64,000 bases of DNA from Bifidobacterium sp. (GCF_022647885.1 NZ_JALCLM010000001.1:1-64000), one strand, 5' to 3'. Counted from the first letter of the stretch, positions 8,886 to 18,514 are shown. A program made the numbers and translations. The notes: generated from the letters alone by a model not told the origin.

Positions 8886-9899
8886 TTACGGGCGCAGCAG
8901 CACCTTGATGGCGCGACGCTCATCCATGGCCTTATAGCCCTCAGCCGCATCCTCCAAAGGAAGCGTGAGGTCGAAGACCTTTCCGGGATTGATTTTGCGA
9001 TCCCAAATCAACTTGATGAGCTGCGGCAGGAAGCGGCGCACAGGAGCCGGACCACCAAAAAGATGCACTTCAGAGAAGAAGAGATCATCACCAGGCAGGT
9101 TGACATCATGCGAAACGCCAACGAAACCGACATGGCCACCTGGCCTTGTCGAATGAATCGCCTGGAGCATGGACTCCTGCGTCCCCATCGCCTCAACGAC
9201 GCTGTGTGCGCCGTATCCGCCGGTGAGCGCCTTGACCTTCGCGATTCCTTCTTCTCCACGCTCTTCGACAATATCCGTGGCCCCGAATTCGCGTGCCAGC
9301 TTCTGGCGTGATTCGTGACGCGACATCGCGATGATGCGTTCCGCGCCCAATTGCTTGGCCGCCAGAATCGCCATCAGACCTACAGCTCCATCGCCGACGA
9401 CCGCGACCGTCTTGCCGGGACCAGCCTCAGCGGCTACGGCTCCGAACCAACCAGTGCCAAGCACATCTGAAGCAGCGAGCAGCGATGGAATCAAATCGTC
9501 ATCAGGCTTCCCCGGAGTCTTAACCAAAGTGCCGTCAGCCAGAGGAATACGAGCTTTCTGAGCCTGCGCCCCTGACATGAACCCGCCATGGGCACACCTG
9601 GATGGGTACCCGGCCTTGCAGATTTCACAAGTGCCGTCAGAAAGGCAGAAAGAACCAATAACAAAGTCCCCCGGCGCAACGGTGGTGACATCCGCACCGA
9701 CCTCTTCGACGACGCCGACATACTCGTGCCCCATTGGCTGGTCTTTGACGCTTTCTATACCTCTATAGGGCCACAAATCCGAACCGCAGATGCAGGCGGC
9801 GGTAAGTCTGATAACGGCATCCGTCGCCTCGATTATGCGAGGTTCCTCCAGATCCTCGACTCTGACATCCCTCGCTGCTTTCATAACAACACCACGCAT
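8886..9899 (-). CDS. Zinc-dependent alcohol dehydrogenase
   Basis: A medium-chain dehydrogenase of 337 residues. Catalytic-zinc ligands sit in CICGSDLWPYRG and GHEYVGVVEEVG. The structural-zinc lobe is DGTCEICKAGYPSRC, with a reduced set of Cys. The Rossmann motif VAVVGDGAVGLMA lies near 165-177, followed by SRHESR, suggesting NADP preference. AAGGAG lies 8 nt before the ATG. It resembles broad-specificity ADHs for aldehydes or threonine-type alcohols; the substrate is unknown. It belongs to the redox cluster with the flavodoxin upstream. Confidence 0.85.
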   Translation of the reverse strand: MRGVVMKAARDVRVEDLEEPRIIEATDAVIRLTAACICGSDLWPYRGIESVKDQPMGHEYVGVVEEVGADVTTVAPGDFVIGSFCLSDGTCEICKAGYPSRCAHGGFMSGAQAQKARIPLADGTLVKTPGKPDDDLIPSLLAASDVLGTGWFGAVAAEAGPGKTVAVVGDGAVGLMAILAAKQLGAERIIAMSRHESRQKLAREFGATDIVEERGEEGIAKVKALTGGYGAHSVVEAMGTQESMLQAIHSTRPGGHVGFVGVSHDVNLPGDDLFFSEVHLFGGPAPVRRFLPQLIKLIWDRKINPGKVFDLTLPLEDAAEGYKAMDERRAIKVLLRP

Positions 9900-10021
9900 G
9901 AGACTGCTCCTTCTTAGTTGTGAACTATTTGATTTATGTACTATTCGTGAAGTACGGCCGCATCAGCCGTTACATATACACTGCAAAGGCACAGGCGAAA
10001 TCGCTGCCGAATCCATGTATT

Positions 10022-10615
10022 TCAGGCAGCAGCCCGGACGCCACGCAGCCACACGAGCGACTGCTGTGCCACATGCGTGCCAAGGTGCTCAGCTGTCTTC
10101 AGATCGGATGCGCTCATTGCCTCAACACCCGCATCAACTGGGCTCTGGACGGCAGCGCCACCGAAGAAACCGAGCCGGTTCAAATCATCTTCACTGCCCG
10201 TGGTGGATGCCCACCCTGGCAATATGCCCAAATTGATCCACTGCATGCCATGCTGTGCCGCAAAAGCTTGGAACCAAGCCAAGGTAATTGATTTGTCACC
10301 AGCCTTGGCACCGGAATTGGTGAAGCCGGCAGCGAGTTTCCCTGCCCACTTCTGAGTGAAATACCGTTTGCTGCTCGTCTCCGCGAAGGCATGGAACGCT
10401 GCCGATGCACCCCCCATATAGGTCGGCGCACCGAAGATAATCGCGTCGGCCTCGTCGAGTTGCTTCCATTGCTCATCGTTGATGGTGTCCACCGGAATGA
10501 GGATGGCCTTCGCATTACCGGCTTTGACCCCCTTGGCGACAGCCTCGGCCACAGCAGCCGTGTGGCCGTATCCTGAATGATATGCAATGGCTACGGTTGG
10601 TGTGATCTCGGTCAT
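10022..10615 (-). CDS. Flavodoxin-fold NAD(P)H:quinone oxidoreductase (WrbA-like)
   Basis: A flavodoxin-fold protein of 197 residues that should bind FMN. The phosphate loop is HSGYGHTAAVAEAVAKG. PVDTINDEQWKQLDEADAII is followed by FGAPTYMGGASAAFHAFAE, the WrbA signature for FMN ring and quinone contacts. Members reduce quinones by two electrons and protect against redox cycling. ATG 10615 is preceded by AAAGGAG. It is divergent from the HTH regulator at 10876. Confidence 0.85.
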   Translation of the reverse strand: MTEITPTVAIAYHSGYGHTAAVAEAVAKGVKAGNAKAILIPVDTINDEQWKQLDEADAIIFGAPTYMGGASAAFHAFAETSSKRYFTQKWAGKLAAGFTNSGAKAGDKSITLAWFQAFAAQHGMQWINLGILPGWASTTGSEDDLNRLGFFGGAAVQSPVDAGVEAMSASDLKTAEHLGTHVAQQSLVWLRGVRAAA

Positions 10616-10875
10616 GGTTGGACTCCTTTTGGTGTGAACAGTATCTTGTTGCCGGCTGTTGACCCATGCTAGGCTCAGAGGACACATCTAACATGGCCAT
10701 TATTTCTACCCCCCATCCTTCTGACTACTGCGCGCTAGATTCTCTAGATGGCATTCCCCTGTTACACAAGTCATCGAGTTCCCTCTTGGCGAACTTTGTA
10801 CGGTCCAACGCACCGAATTGAAGGCTTCAGAAACAAGTCAGCCATCATCGACATCCTCATGTGCATAATGAACAT

Positions 10876-11712
10876 ATGGACACTGACAGACGAACGAAAG
10901 AACTGGGTGATTTCCTGCGCGCGCAACGTGCCAGACTCCGTCCAGAACAATTCGACGTATTGCATACTGAACGACCTCGCCGTGTTCCCGGATTGCGACG
11001 CGAAGAGATCGCGCACCTCGTTGGGATCAGCGTTGAATACTACACACGTATCGAACAAGGCAGAATTCCACCGTCATCAGCCATATTGGATGACCTTAGC
11101 TATGTGATGCATATGAACGGCGACCAACGCGCCTATCTGTTCCGTCTCGCACAGAAGACCGTGCCACACAGCGAGCAGACGCTTGAAACCATTCAACCAC
11201 CGTTACAACGCATGCTGGATGACCTTGCTACCACACCGGCCTTCGTTATTGGGCAACGCACCGATATCATCGGATGGAATCATCTTGCTGCGGCAATGAT
11301 TACGGATTTCGCAACTATTCCACCCACTAAACGCAATTTCATCCGATTGTTGTTCATGCAACCGGCTATGCGTGACCTCTATGTCGATTGGGATGATGTG
11401 GTCAACCTGGCAGTTGCCCGTCTGCGTATGTTCAGCGCACAAAATCCCAACGATCCAAGACTTCTAGCTCTTCTTAAAGACTTGTCTGCAAATGATAGAA
11501 GTTTCGATGCTCTCTGGAAATCCCACGAAGTCTCCAATAAAGCCACTGGTTTTAAAAAGCTCAACCATCCGAGAGTGGGTATCCTGGAACTCGAATGGCA
11601 GGCCTTATCCCCTGCGCAGGATCCTGACCAGCAAATCATCATTTGGACCGCCAAACCCGGCAGCCAGACGTATCATGCATTACAACGATTGGCGGCACTT
11701 CCCAAGCCCTGA
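10876..11712 (+). CDS. HTH/MmyB-like transcriptional regulator
   Basis: A regulator of 278 residues with an N-terminal XRE-type HTH (PGLRREEIAHLVGISVEYYT, then RIEQGR) and a C-terminal MmyB-like ligand-binding domain (VIGQRTDIIGWNHLAAAMI, NFIRLLFMQPAMRDLYVDW). This architecture is common in Actinobacteria, beside the oxidoreductase genes it controls. A frame also opens at GTG 10861. ATG 10876 was preferred because the conserved KELGDFLRAQRARL follows directly. No good Shine-Dalgarno is seen. The likely target is the divergent flavodoxin. Confidence 0.82.
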   Translation: MDTDRRTKELGDFLRAQRARLRPEQFDVLHTERPRRVPGLRREEIAHLVGISVEYYTRIEQGRIPPSSAILDDLSYVMHMNGDQRAYLFRLAQKTVPHSEQTLETIQPPLQRMLDDLATTPAFVIGQRTDIIGWNHLAAAMITDFATIPPTKRNFIRLLFMQPAMRDLYVDWDDVVNLAVARLRMFSAQNPNDPRLLALLKDLSANDRSFDALWKSHEVSNKATGFKKLNHPRVGILELEWQALSPAQDPDQQIIIWTAKPGSQTYHALQRLAALPKP

Positions 11713-11724
11713 CAATACGAAGCA

Positions 11725-11760
11725 GGTGCTTTTACACAACAGCCGCTGCGTAAAAGCACC
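11725..11760. terminator. Bidirectional terminator
   Basis: GGTGCTTTTAC pairs perfectly with GTAAAAGCACC around a 14-nt loop. The U-rich arms serve both directions. It separates the convergent regulator (10876) and membrane protein (12475) genes. Confidence 0.75.
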
Positions 11761-11776
11761 CATTCGACCGCACCGC

Positions 11777-12475
11777 TCACCCATTGACCGCGGCACAGGA
11801 CCGTCGATTCTTCAACACAGCCAACCGTCTATCGAGGGCGACCATCAGGAAAGCAATGGCTTCAATCACCACAGTCAGCACAAGGATGTTTACAGCCACC
11901 CCTCCCCAGCCGATGTGCTCGACATCGAGGAACTGATATGGATAATGCCCTCCACCAGGCCACTGCGCCGAAGTAAAGACAGGTCGAATCAAGGCATACG
12001 CCGCATACGCGTATGGAATAAGCGCCCACCACAGTGGATCCCACCAACGCAGCACACCTTTATCGGCGAAGATCAGCCAATCGCCTATGAGCAGCAGGGG
12101 GACGACGATATGCACCAGATCATCGGTCAGGGTAAAGGGCTGATACCCGGAACCCTGAGTGAATGACGCAGGGGCGAGTATCGTCAAATAAATCAACAGG
12201 GTAACGAGAATCGCAAGAGCCACACCCGCTCCGAGTCTTGGACAAACCGACGCAGATGCACGTCGGTCATATTTACCTATGGATACCAGCGTCACGATAA
12301 GGGCATACAGAGACCATGCCATACCAAGCAGATTGCTCATCGACGTGTAATATAACAACCCTCCAGGAGCGAAATGGGTCGTCCCCACGCCTATGACACG
12401 AGAAACAGCTATCCCCGCGGTAATAACGGTGACCGCTCTGTATATGGCGGCACATGAACGTGTATTGATTATCAT
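11777..12475 (-). CDS. Pr6Pr family integral membrane protein
   Basis: A membrane protein of 232 residues with about six transmembrane helices. The sequence pattern YYTSMSNLLGMAWSLYALIV, LTDDLVHIVVPLLLIGDWLI and the WALIPYAYAAYALIRP segment matches the Pr6Pr family, which is related to FAR-17a/AIG1-like multi-pass proteins. In bifidobacterial genomes these are usually uncharacterised; hydrolysis of lipids is known only for distant eukaryotic relatives. ATG 12475 follows GGGAGA at good spacing. No transport or enzymatic role can be assigned from sequence. Confidence 0.7.
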   Translation of the reverse strand: MIINTRSCAAIYRAVTVITAGIAVSRVIGVGTTHFAPGGLLYYTSMSNLLGMAWSLYALIVTLVSIGKYDRRASASVCPRLGAGVALAILVTLLIYLTILAPASFTQGSGYQPFTLTDDLVHIVVPLLLIGDWLIFADKGVLRWWDPLWWALIPYAYAAYALIRPVFTSAQWPGGGHYPYQFLDVEHIGWGGVAVNILVLTVVIEAIAFLMVALDRRLAVLKNRRSCAAVNG

Positions 12476-12540
12476 GGATAGTTCTCCCAACGGTGATGGT
12501 GTATGTGCTTATGACTTTCTGCAAGAAGCTGCACCTTGCC

Positions 12541-13981
12541 TCATGACGAGCTCGGCCTATCGACGAAAAAGGACATAATCGCAGGCACTATGGCAAGAAC
12601 GGCCCCTAGACTCAATGCGCCGCGCATACCAGCTTCTTGCGCTGCCATAGGTGCGAGGCCCCCTGCTCGCGCGGCAGCGGAGCTCAGGGACAGTGCCGTC
12701 ACGAATAGAGCGGTGCCCGCCGCCCCAGCCAACTGTTGCACGGTATTTGCTATCGCACTGCCATGGGAATACAGCCTGGAGGGCAGGGAACCAAGAGAAC
12801 TGGTGAGCAGCGGAGTGGTGACGAAGGCGAGCGCCAAACTCAGCACCGCATAGAACAACACCACCAGCCAGACTGTCGTATGCCTTCCCAGAAACGCAAA
12901 TGAGCCAAGAGACGCAAGCATCACCAACGTTCCGGGAATGACTAAAGGCCTCGCGCCGTACCTGTCATAGAGACGACCCACAATCAGCGATGCAGCACCT
13001 TGCGCCACTCCTCCCGGCAGAAGAACTAGTCCTGTTTCCAGGGTGCTCAGACCACGCACACTCTGCAGGAACAGCGGCAGGAGGATTAGAGTGCCAAATA
13101 GCGCACTCATGGTTATCGCGACCATCACCAAAGGCATGGCAAACCCTCGATGTCGGAAAGGTCGCAAATCTAGCAATGCCTGGTCCGTACGCTGTAGATG
13201 CAGCTGCCTGAGTACGAACATCACCAAAGCGACCGCTCCAATGACAAGAGGCACCAACGGAGATATCGGCGCATCCCCCTCGCTGGACTCACCGATACTG
13301 CTGAGCCCGAATACAATGCCCCCGAAACCAAGTACCGACAGCATGATTGATGGCATATCGAAGTGAGCCGGTCGCGCCTGGCTTACGTTACTGAGTGAGA
13401 AGAAAGCAATGATCGTAGTCACCACGGCTACCGGCGCCATGATGGCAAACAACCAGCGCCAACTCAACAATTCCAATACCAGACCTGAAATCGTAGGCCC
13501 TATCGCGGGTGCGACGGAGATGACCACGGAGATCCACCCCATCATCTGACCACGTTTAGTGACCGGGATGAAGGTCATTACCGTGGTCATCAATAGCGGG
13601 ATCATCAGTGCACTGCCGCCAGCCTGAATCACCCTGGCGCACAGCAGCACGGCGAAGCTAGGTGCAACAATCGCCAACACCGTGCCTGAAATGAACAAGG
13701 TCATAGCCGTGAAGAACACCGTTCGCGTACTAAATCGGTCAAGTACCGATCCAGTCATGGGAATCACCACGGACATGGTCAGCATGTACGCCGTGGTCAG
13801 CCATTGTGCCGTCGCCGCCGTGATGTTCATCTCTTGCATCAAACGCGGTATGGCCACCCCCCATAACCGTCTCATTGAGCACCGTGACGAAGGTCGCACC
13901 CACTAACAGAGCGATGACTCCGATTATTCTCGGTGTTTCGGAAGCGACCGCTGTCGGCGCATCACGTGACTCTTTGACCAT
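12541..13981 (-). pseudogene. DHA2-type MFS multidrug efflux pump, frameshifted
   Basis: Two overlapping frames make up a 14-TM-type drug:H+ antiporter. The first begins at ATG 13981 (after AAAAGGAG) and gives IIGVIALLVGATFVTVLNET. It must shift frame near a run of six C (13857-13862) to continue as GVAIPRLMQEMNITAATAQ and WLTTAYMLTMSVVIPMTGSV. Removing one base restores the family motif VLNETVMGVAIPRLM. The rest (motif A-like DRFSTRT, motif C-like SVAPAIGPTISGLV) is intact. A pseudogene, slippage-controlled expression or a sequencing error are all possible. It is divergent from its probable TetR repressor. Confidence 0.8.
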
Positions 13982-14001
13982 CATCATCACTCCTTTTCGA
14001 T

Positions 14002-14028
14002 TTGTCAGTATATGGCAAAGTATGACAA
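14002..14028. promoter_or_regulatory. Putative TetR operator between efflux gene and regulator
   Basis: TTGTCAGTA (14002-14010) and TATGACAA (14021-14028) form an imperfect inverted repeat in the 109-nt region between the DHA2 gene and the TetR gene. TTGTCA could also serve as a -35. Divergent pairs of this type are usually repressed from one shared site. Confidence 0.45.
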
Positions 14029-14090
14029 CATGGCATTGAATGCCAGTTTCATTCCGCTGGCGGCATGACCGATTCTTCGGAAGGAACAGG

Positions 14091-14711
14091 ATGACCAACT
14101 CCATCCAAAGACCTCAGATCAGGGATCTTCGAGCACGCAGGAGACAGCAATTGGTTAGCGACGTACAACAGGTCGCCTTATCGCTCATAGAGACCAATGG
14201 CTTTGCCTCAACCACTGTTGACGACATAGCACGTTCTGCCGGAATATCGACGCGTACGTTCTTCCGCTATTTCCCAAGCAAAGAGGATGCCGTGCTCGCC
14301 GGAAACAGACTCCTTGACGAAGCCATCGATGATATTGAGTTCACCGGAAGCATAAGCGACGTATTGACTCAGCTCGAACAGGTGTATCGAGAGCATCTGA
14401 AAACACTCCGTCACATGGACCAGACAGGGCTGCGTTCCGCTCAATGTCTGATAGAACGTGAACCCGCCCTGCAAGACGCCTCAGCCGCGAGAGATGCTGC
14501 CACCCTGCGTCACTTCAAACAACGGCTGGACCGGACTTGGCCGAGCGGGAACACATTGGCAGCGTCTTTGGCCGTTGAAGTAGCCGCAGCAACCCTTCGT
14601 GCCGCAATTGAAGGATGGCGAAGAGACACGACGAAGCAATCCATTGACGATCTCATCTCCATGTTCGATACGGCACGCAAATTACTTCGAGAAGCCACAT
14701 CGCAAGAGTGA
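14091..14711 (+). CDS. TetR-family transcriptional regulator
   Basis: A regulator of 206 residues. The N-terminal HTH carries TTVDDIARSAGISTRTFFRY and FPSKEDAVL, a classic TetR signature. The helical C-terminal domain is typical for ligand-responsive repressors of drug pumps. ATG 14091 follows AAGGA. The divergent arrangement with the DHA2 efflux gene points to local repression. The ligand is unknown. Confidence 0.88.
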   Translation: MTNSIQRPQIRDLRARRRQQLVSDVQQVALSLIETNGFASTTVDDIARSAGISTRTFFRYFPSKEDAVLAGNRLLDEAIDDIEFTGSISDVLTQLEQVYREHLKTLRHMDQTGLRSAQCLIEREPALQDASAARDAATLRHFKQRLDRTWPSGNTLAASLAVEVAAATLRAAIEGWRRDTTKQSIDDLISMFDTARKLLREATSQE

Positions 14712-14906
14712 ACCAGGAAAAGCTAAGCCACACTGATGATCACGCAGCAGAATAATAAGCGACCCAACAACATCGTTGGCACCAAGTAATCCCACACTAA
14801 ATCAGAGCGTACAGCCATCCAGATACACGTATCGGTAAGCAATAGTACCGATTTGTCACACCCGACGAACGACCAGCGAGAATCTCGACCAAGTCAAGGA
14901 GACAAT

Positions 14907-15872
14907 ATGTACAAGAAACCCAAGGCTCTAGTAGTATCAGCCAGCGTCATCGCGGTGCTGGTCATAGCGGCGCTACTCATTGCCGCATTCAGGAGGCAAG
15001 AGACCATGGCACCCACGAGCACTGCGGACACTTCGAATTCCGGGCAGTTCGGAGCCGATAGCTATAACACGCCTGAAGTGGCCGAGGAAATGCGTTGGAT
15101 CAACGAGAACGTGGAGGAGGACGCCAGATTCCGCGGAAGCAAGGTACTGGTGACCGGTTCGACAGCCGGCATCGGCCAACTGGCTGCAAACTATCTCATC
15201 CATAGAGGATTCAGTGTTGTCGCCCACGCCCGCGGCGACAAGCGTGCGGCAGATGCCAGGCGCGATCTTCCCGGTTTGGACTCCGTAGTGGTCGGCGATT
15301 TCAACAATCTCGACCGCAGCAGAGAACTTGCCGACGAGCTCAATAGTCTGGGACCATTTGATGCCGTCATCCACAATGCGGGGATATACACCGGCGAACC
15401 CGAAGAGTTGCTCACCGTCAACGTGCTGTCACCATACGTCTTGACGGCGTTGATGGATAAACCGAAACAACTGATATATCTCTCGTCCGACTTGCAGAGT
15501 TCCGGATCGTTCGACGAAGCCAAAATCATCGACGCCAATCCTCAGACCAGCTATCATGATACGAAGCTGTACCTTCTGACCATGTCGAATTATCTGGCTG
15601 CTCATTGGTCTAACGTACAGGTCAATGCGGTGACCCCCGGCTGGGTGCCAACCAAAATGGGATTCGCTGACGGCAATACCACCACACCGGACACTCTCAA
15701 GACCGGATATATGACCCAAGTCAGGCTAGTGGAAGGAGAGGTCGCGGGAACAGGGCAATTTCTGTTCAAAGACCAGGCCTTCCCGATGAATCCTCAAAGC
15801 CAAGATCCTGAGGTGCAACGCAGACTATTCACAGCTCTAGAGCAACGCACAGGGGTGGAGCTGCCTCAATAA
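14907..15872 (+). CDS. Membrane-anchored SDR-like protein
   Basis: A protein of 321 residues with an N-terminal hydrophobic segment (about 8-30, ALVVSASVIAVLVIAALLIA) flanked by Lys on one side and Arg-Arg on the other. A linker is followed by an SDR fold: TGSTAGIGQLAANYL glycine motif, HNAG, LSSDLQ, and YHDTK instead of YxxxK. ATG 14907 follows AAGGAG. Which side of the membrane carries the catalytic domain is unclear, since both flanks are positive. An NAD(P)-dependent domain would be expected inside the cell. The substrate is unknown. Confidence 0.75.
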   Translation: MYKKPKALVVSASVIAVLVIAALLIAAFRRQETMAPTSTADTSNSGQFGADSYNTPEVAEEMRWINENVEEDARFRGSKVLVTGSTAGIGQLAANYLIHRGFSVVAHARGDKRAADARRDLPGLDSVVVGDFNNLDRSRELADELNSLGPFDAVIHNAGIYTGEPEELLTVNVLSPYVLTALMDKPKQLIYLSSDLQSSGSFDEAKIIDANPQTSYHDTKLYLLTMSNYLAAHWSNVQVNAVTPGWVPTKMGFADGNTTTPDTLKTGYMTQVRLVEGEVAGTGQFLFKDQAFPMNPQSQDPEVQRRLFTALEQRTGVELPQ

Positions 15873-15918
15873 GCGCGTCCAAGCCCTTCCAATACACATC
15901 TGAGCGCTGAATTGCCAG

Positions 15919-16806
15919 CTAATCAACACCAATGTCAGAGGAAACATTCCTGAAAATATCAAGGAAGGCATTAGCTGCTGGTGAGAGTTGATTACTCTTG
16001 GACCAAACCAGGCTTGCACGGGCCTCCAATTTTGGCGACAGCGGAACGAATGTGAGTTCGCTGCCTTCAGTGTTTACTATCCCGTCAATACACAGACAAG
16101 GACCGACCCCGGCCACTGTGAGTTTGGAGGCATTGTACAAGAGGTTGTACGTAGCAACGATGTTAATTCCGATATCACTGCTCCCAAGCCAGCTGTTCAC
16201 GAGATTCGCGCTGCTTTTCTGTTGTGAAACTATGATCCGTTGTTGATCCAAATCCTTTGGAGTAATCACCTGCCGTTGTGCGAGCGCACAATCTGATTTC
16301 ATCAGCAAGCCCCACGGTGTAGTGCCGGGTAAACGCAGAAAGTGATAGTCATTCTTTATCGTAGGCTCCATCACCACGCCAAAATCAAATACGCCAGAGT
16401 TCATACGCTCGTGAACGTCGTCGGCATCCGTGCTATACACATTTACGGTAACCTCCGGAGCAATTTCCGACAAGCGTTGTATAGCTTTGGCAAGCGTGTC
16501 GATCATCGGCACCTCAGCACAACCGACGATGATACTTCCGCTGATTTGCTTCGTTTGCTGAATATTCGCTGTAGTTTTGTCACTGATGGCCAGCATCTGA
16601 TGCGCCTGGGTCAGCAGATACTCCCCCGCCTGGGTCAATGTGACTGTTCTGCTTCCCCGCTCGAATAGCTTCACCCCGAGCTCATCCTCGAGTTCCTTGA
16701 GTTGGCGGGATATTGTGGGCTGGGACACTCGCATGCTTTCAGCTGCGTGCGAGATGTTTCCCTCCTGCGCAACGGCTACAAAATACCTCAGTACTCGTAA
16801 TTCCAC
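15919..16806 (-). CDS. LysR-family transcriptional regulator
   Basis: A regulator of 295 residues starting at GTG 16806. The winged HTH (LRYFVAVAQEGNISHAAESM, then RVSQPTISRQLKELE) is followed by the two-lobed LysR substrate-binding domain (SGSIIVGCAEVPMIDTLA). It is divergent from the NmrA-SDR-ADH run and is the natural candidate to control it. The relation between the site at 16850-16862 and the paired repeats at 6928-7055 suggests that it may also act on the SDR at 7120. Confidence 0.88.
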   Translation of the reverse strand: MELRVLRYFVAVAQEGNISHAAESMRVSQPTISRQLKELEDELGVKLFERGSRTVTLTQAGEYLLTQAHQMLAISDKTTANIQQTKQISGSIIVGCAEVPMIDTLAKAIQRLSEIAPEVTVNVYSTDADDVHERMNSGVFDFGVVMEPTIKNDYHFLRLPGTTPWGLLMKSDCALAQRQVITPKDLDQQRIIVSQQKSSANLVNSWLGSSDIGINIVATYNLLYNASKLTVAGVGPCLCIDGIVNTEGSELTFVPLSPKLEARASLVWSKSNQLSPAANAFLDIFRNVSSDIGVD

Positions 16807-16849
16807 GGTTTAGCCTCAGTATTCAGTAAATGTATATGTATATATTCAT

Positions 16850-16862
16850 TATAGGCATTAGA
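16850..16862. promoter_or_regulatory. Candidate regulator-binding element near LysR gene
   Basis: TATAGGCATTAGA matches the element TATAGGTATTTGA at 7043-7055 in 11 of 13 positions. It lies 44 nt upstream of the LysR start, inside the divergent region before the NmrA-like gene. LysR proteins usually bind near their own promoter. Confidence 0.35.
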
Positions 16863-17061
16863 CAGACGGTATTGACAGCCATACCATTCATGGTTATCGA
16901 AGGCGAACAGGTGAAAACTCGACGACGCGGTGCCGTGCACGTTCATGCGTGGCGAGAGGATCATCAATGATGGGGGAAACTTCCCCCGTGCCACGAGTCA
17001 TCCAATTCACCCTGCAAAACCCTCGGCAATAGGGGAATTCATCAGGAAGCAGGTAAGCATC

Positions 17062-17706
17062 ATGAAACGCATACTGATATTGGGAGCCAACGGCGCCACC
17101 GCGCAACTGATCGTTGAAAGGCTGCTGCAGGAAAGCGACGACCAGCTGCTTCTCTTCCTGCGCGACGCGCAGCGGCTGAAGCGTTTTGTCGACAACCCAC
17201 GCGTAACGATCGCAGAAGGGGATGTGCACGATTCCACAACGCTTGAGCAGTCCATGAACGGTGTCGACATCGTTTACTCGAACATCGGAGGCATCGACCT
17301 CGCCGACTCCACACGGCATATTCTTTCGGCAATGAAGGCCACGGGACGAACACGCCTCATATTCTTCAGCGCCATAGGTGCGCTCCATGAGGTGCCAGGA
17401 GCTTTCGGCGAATGGAACGAACGCGCCATCAAGGACTATCTGCCCGGTTTCCGCGAGTCGGATGCATTGATCAACGCCGAAAAATCGATCAACACCACGC
17501 AGATTCGTCCGACTTGGCTGACCAACCACGACGAGATCGACTACAACATCACGGAAAAAACCGAAGCTCCCACCGGAACCGAAGTGTCCCGCAAGAGTGT
17601 CGCAGATGTTGTTGTACGCCTTCTCAAAGATCCGGATCTGTATCCAAATGACAGCATCGGCATCGAAAAACCAAACACCGAGGGAGACAAACCAGCATGG
17701 ATGTGA
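17062..17706 (+). CDS. NAD(P)-binding NmrA-like protein
   Basis: An atypical SDR of 214 residues starting RILILGANGATAQLIVERLL, whose GxxGxxxx loop binds NAD(P). It continues with IAEGDVHD and IFFSAIGA, as in NmrA/SDR_a5 proteins, and contains no clear YxxxK pair in the usual place. ATG 17062 begins exactly at the Rossmann fold. The stop overlaps the next SDR gene by 10 nt. Members act as redox sensors or quinone/flavin reductases. Confidence 0.8.
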   Translation: MKRILILGANGATAQLIVERLLQESDDQLLLFLRDAQRLKRFVDNPRVTIAEGDVHDSTTLEQSMNGVDIVYSNIGGIDLADSTRHILSAMKATGRTRLIFFSAIGALHEVPGAFGEWNERAIKDYLPGFRESDALINAEKSINTTQIRPTWLTNHDEIDYNITEKTEAPTGTEVSRKSVADVVVRLLKDPDLYPNDSIGIEKPNTEGDKPAWM

Positions 17707-18467
17707 CGACAACGGATTCGGAAGACACGATGAGCGTTCAAGGAAAAGCGATCATCGTTACGGGAGCATCCAGCGGCATCGGCATGGCCACTGTCCAACG
17801 GCTGGCCGAGCATGGTGCGAGAATCGTATTCGGAGCAAGACGCGAGGACAAACTCGAGGAACTCGCCGGGCTCCTTCCGTCTGGTCGGTATGCGTATGCA
17901 GCCACCGATGTCAGCAACTTTGATGACGTGCAACATCTCGTTGATCTCTCCGTGGAGCGTTTCGGAAAGGTGGATGCCCTGTTCAACAATGCAGGGATCA
18001 TGCCACTGAGCACATTGAGCGAGGGCAAACGTGACGATTGGCAACGCATGCTGCAGACCAACATCATGGGCCTGCTGAACGGCATATCCGCCGTGCTTCC
18101 CGTAATGCATCGACAGGGATACGGTCATATCCTTGCAACCGGTTCAATGGCCGGCTATAACCTCTACCCGGGCGCAGCGGTCTACTGCGGCACGAAATTC
18201 GCGGAACGGGCCATCATGGAGGGCCTGCGGCGCGAGGAGCACGGCAATGGCATCAAGACGACCTATGTCGCACCAGGTATGGTCGACACGCAACTGTACG
18301 AGTCGATCGGCGATGAGGCCCGCTCACAGGAGGTGGTCTCTGCCTGGCATGAACACAACCACTCACTCACTCCAGACGATATCGCACGTTTCGTGGAATT
18401 CGCCATCGCGGCCCCCGAGCGCATGGTGATCAACGAGGTATCCATTCGCCCGCTTGCGGAAGATTGA
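17697..18467 (+). CDS. Short-chain dehydrogenase/reductase
   Basis: A classical SDR of 256 residues with [37 protein letters not shown], the Ser of TGSMAGYN and YCGTK. It is clearly paralogous to the SDR at 7120. Start ATG 17697 lies inside the end of the NmrA-like gene and has GGGAG upstream; ATG 17727 is an alternative nearer the first beta strand. It is probably an NADPH-dependent reductase of a small carbonyl compound. It is followed by a zinc ADH after 47 nt. Confidence 0.87.
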   Translation: MDVTTTDSEDTMSVQGKAIIVTGASSGIGMATVQRLAEHGARIVFGARREDKLEELAGLLPSGRYAYAATDVSNFDDVQHLVDLSVERFGKVDALFNNAGIMPLSTLSEGKRDDWQRMLQTNIMGLLNGISAVLPVMHRQGYGHILATGSMAGYNLYPGAAVYCGTKFAERAIMEGLRREEHGNGIKTTYVAPGMVDTQLYESIGDEARSQEVVSAWHEHNHSLTPDDIARFVEFAIAAPERMVINEVSIRPLAED

Positions 18468-18514
18468 CAGCTTTGACCCATATTCATGAACACACCAAAT
18501 GAAAGGACTCTGTT

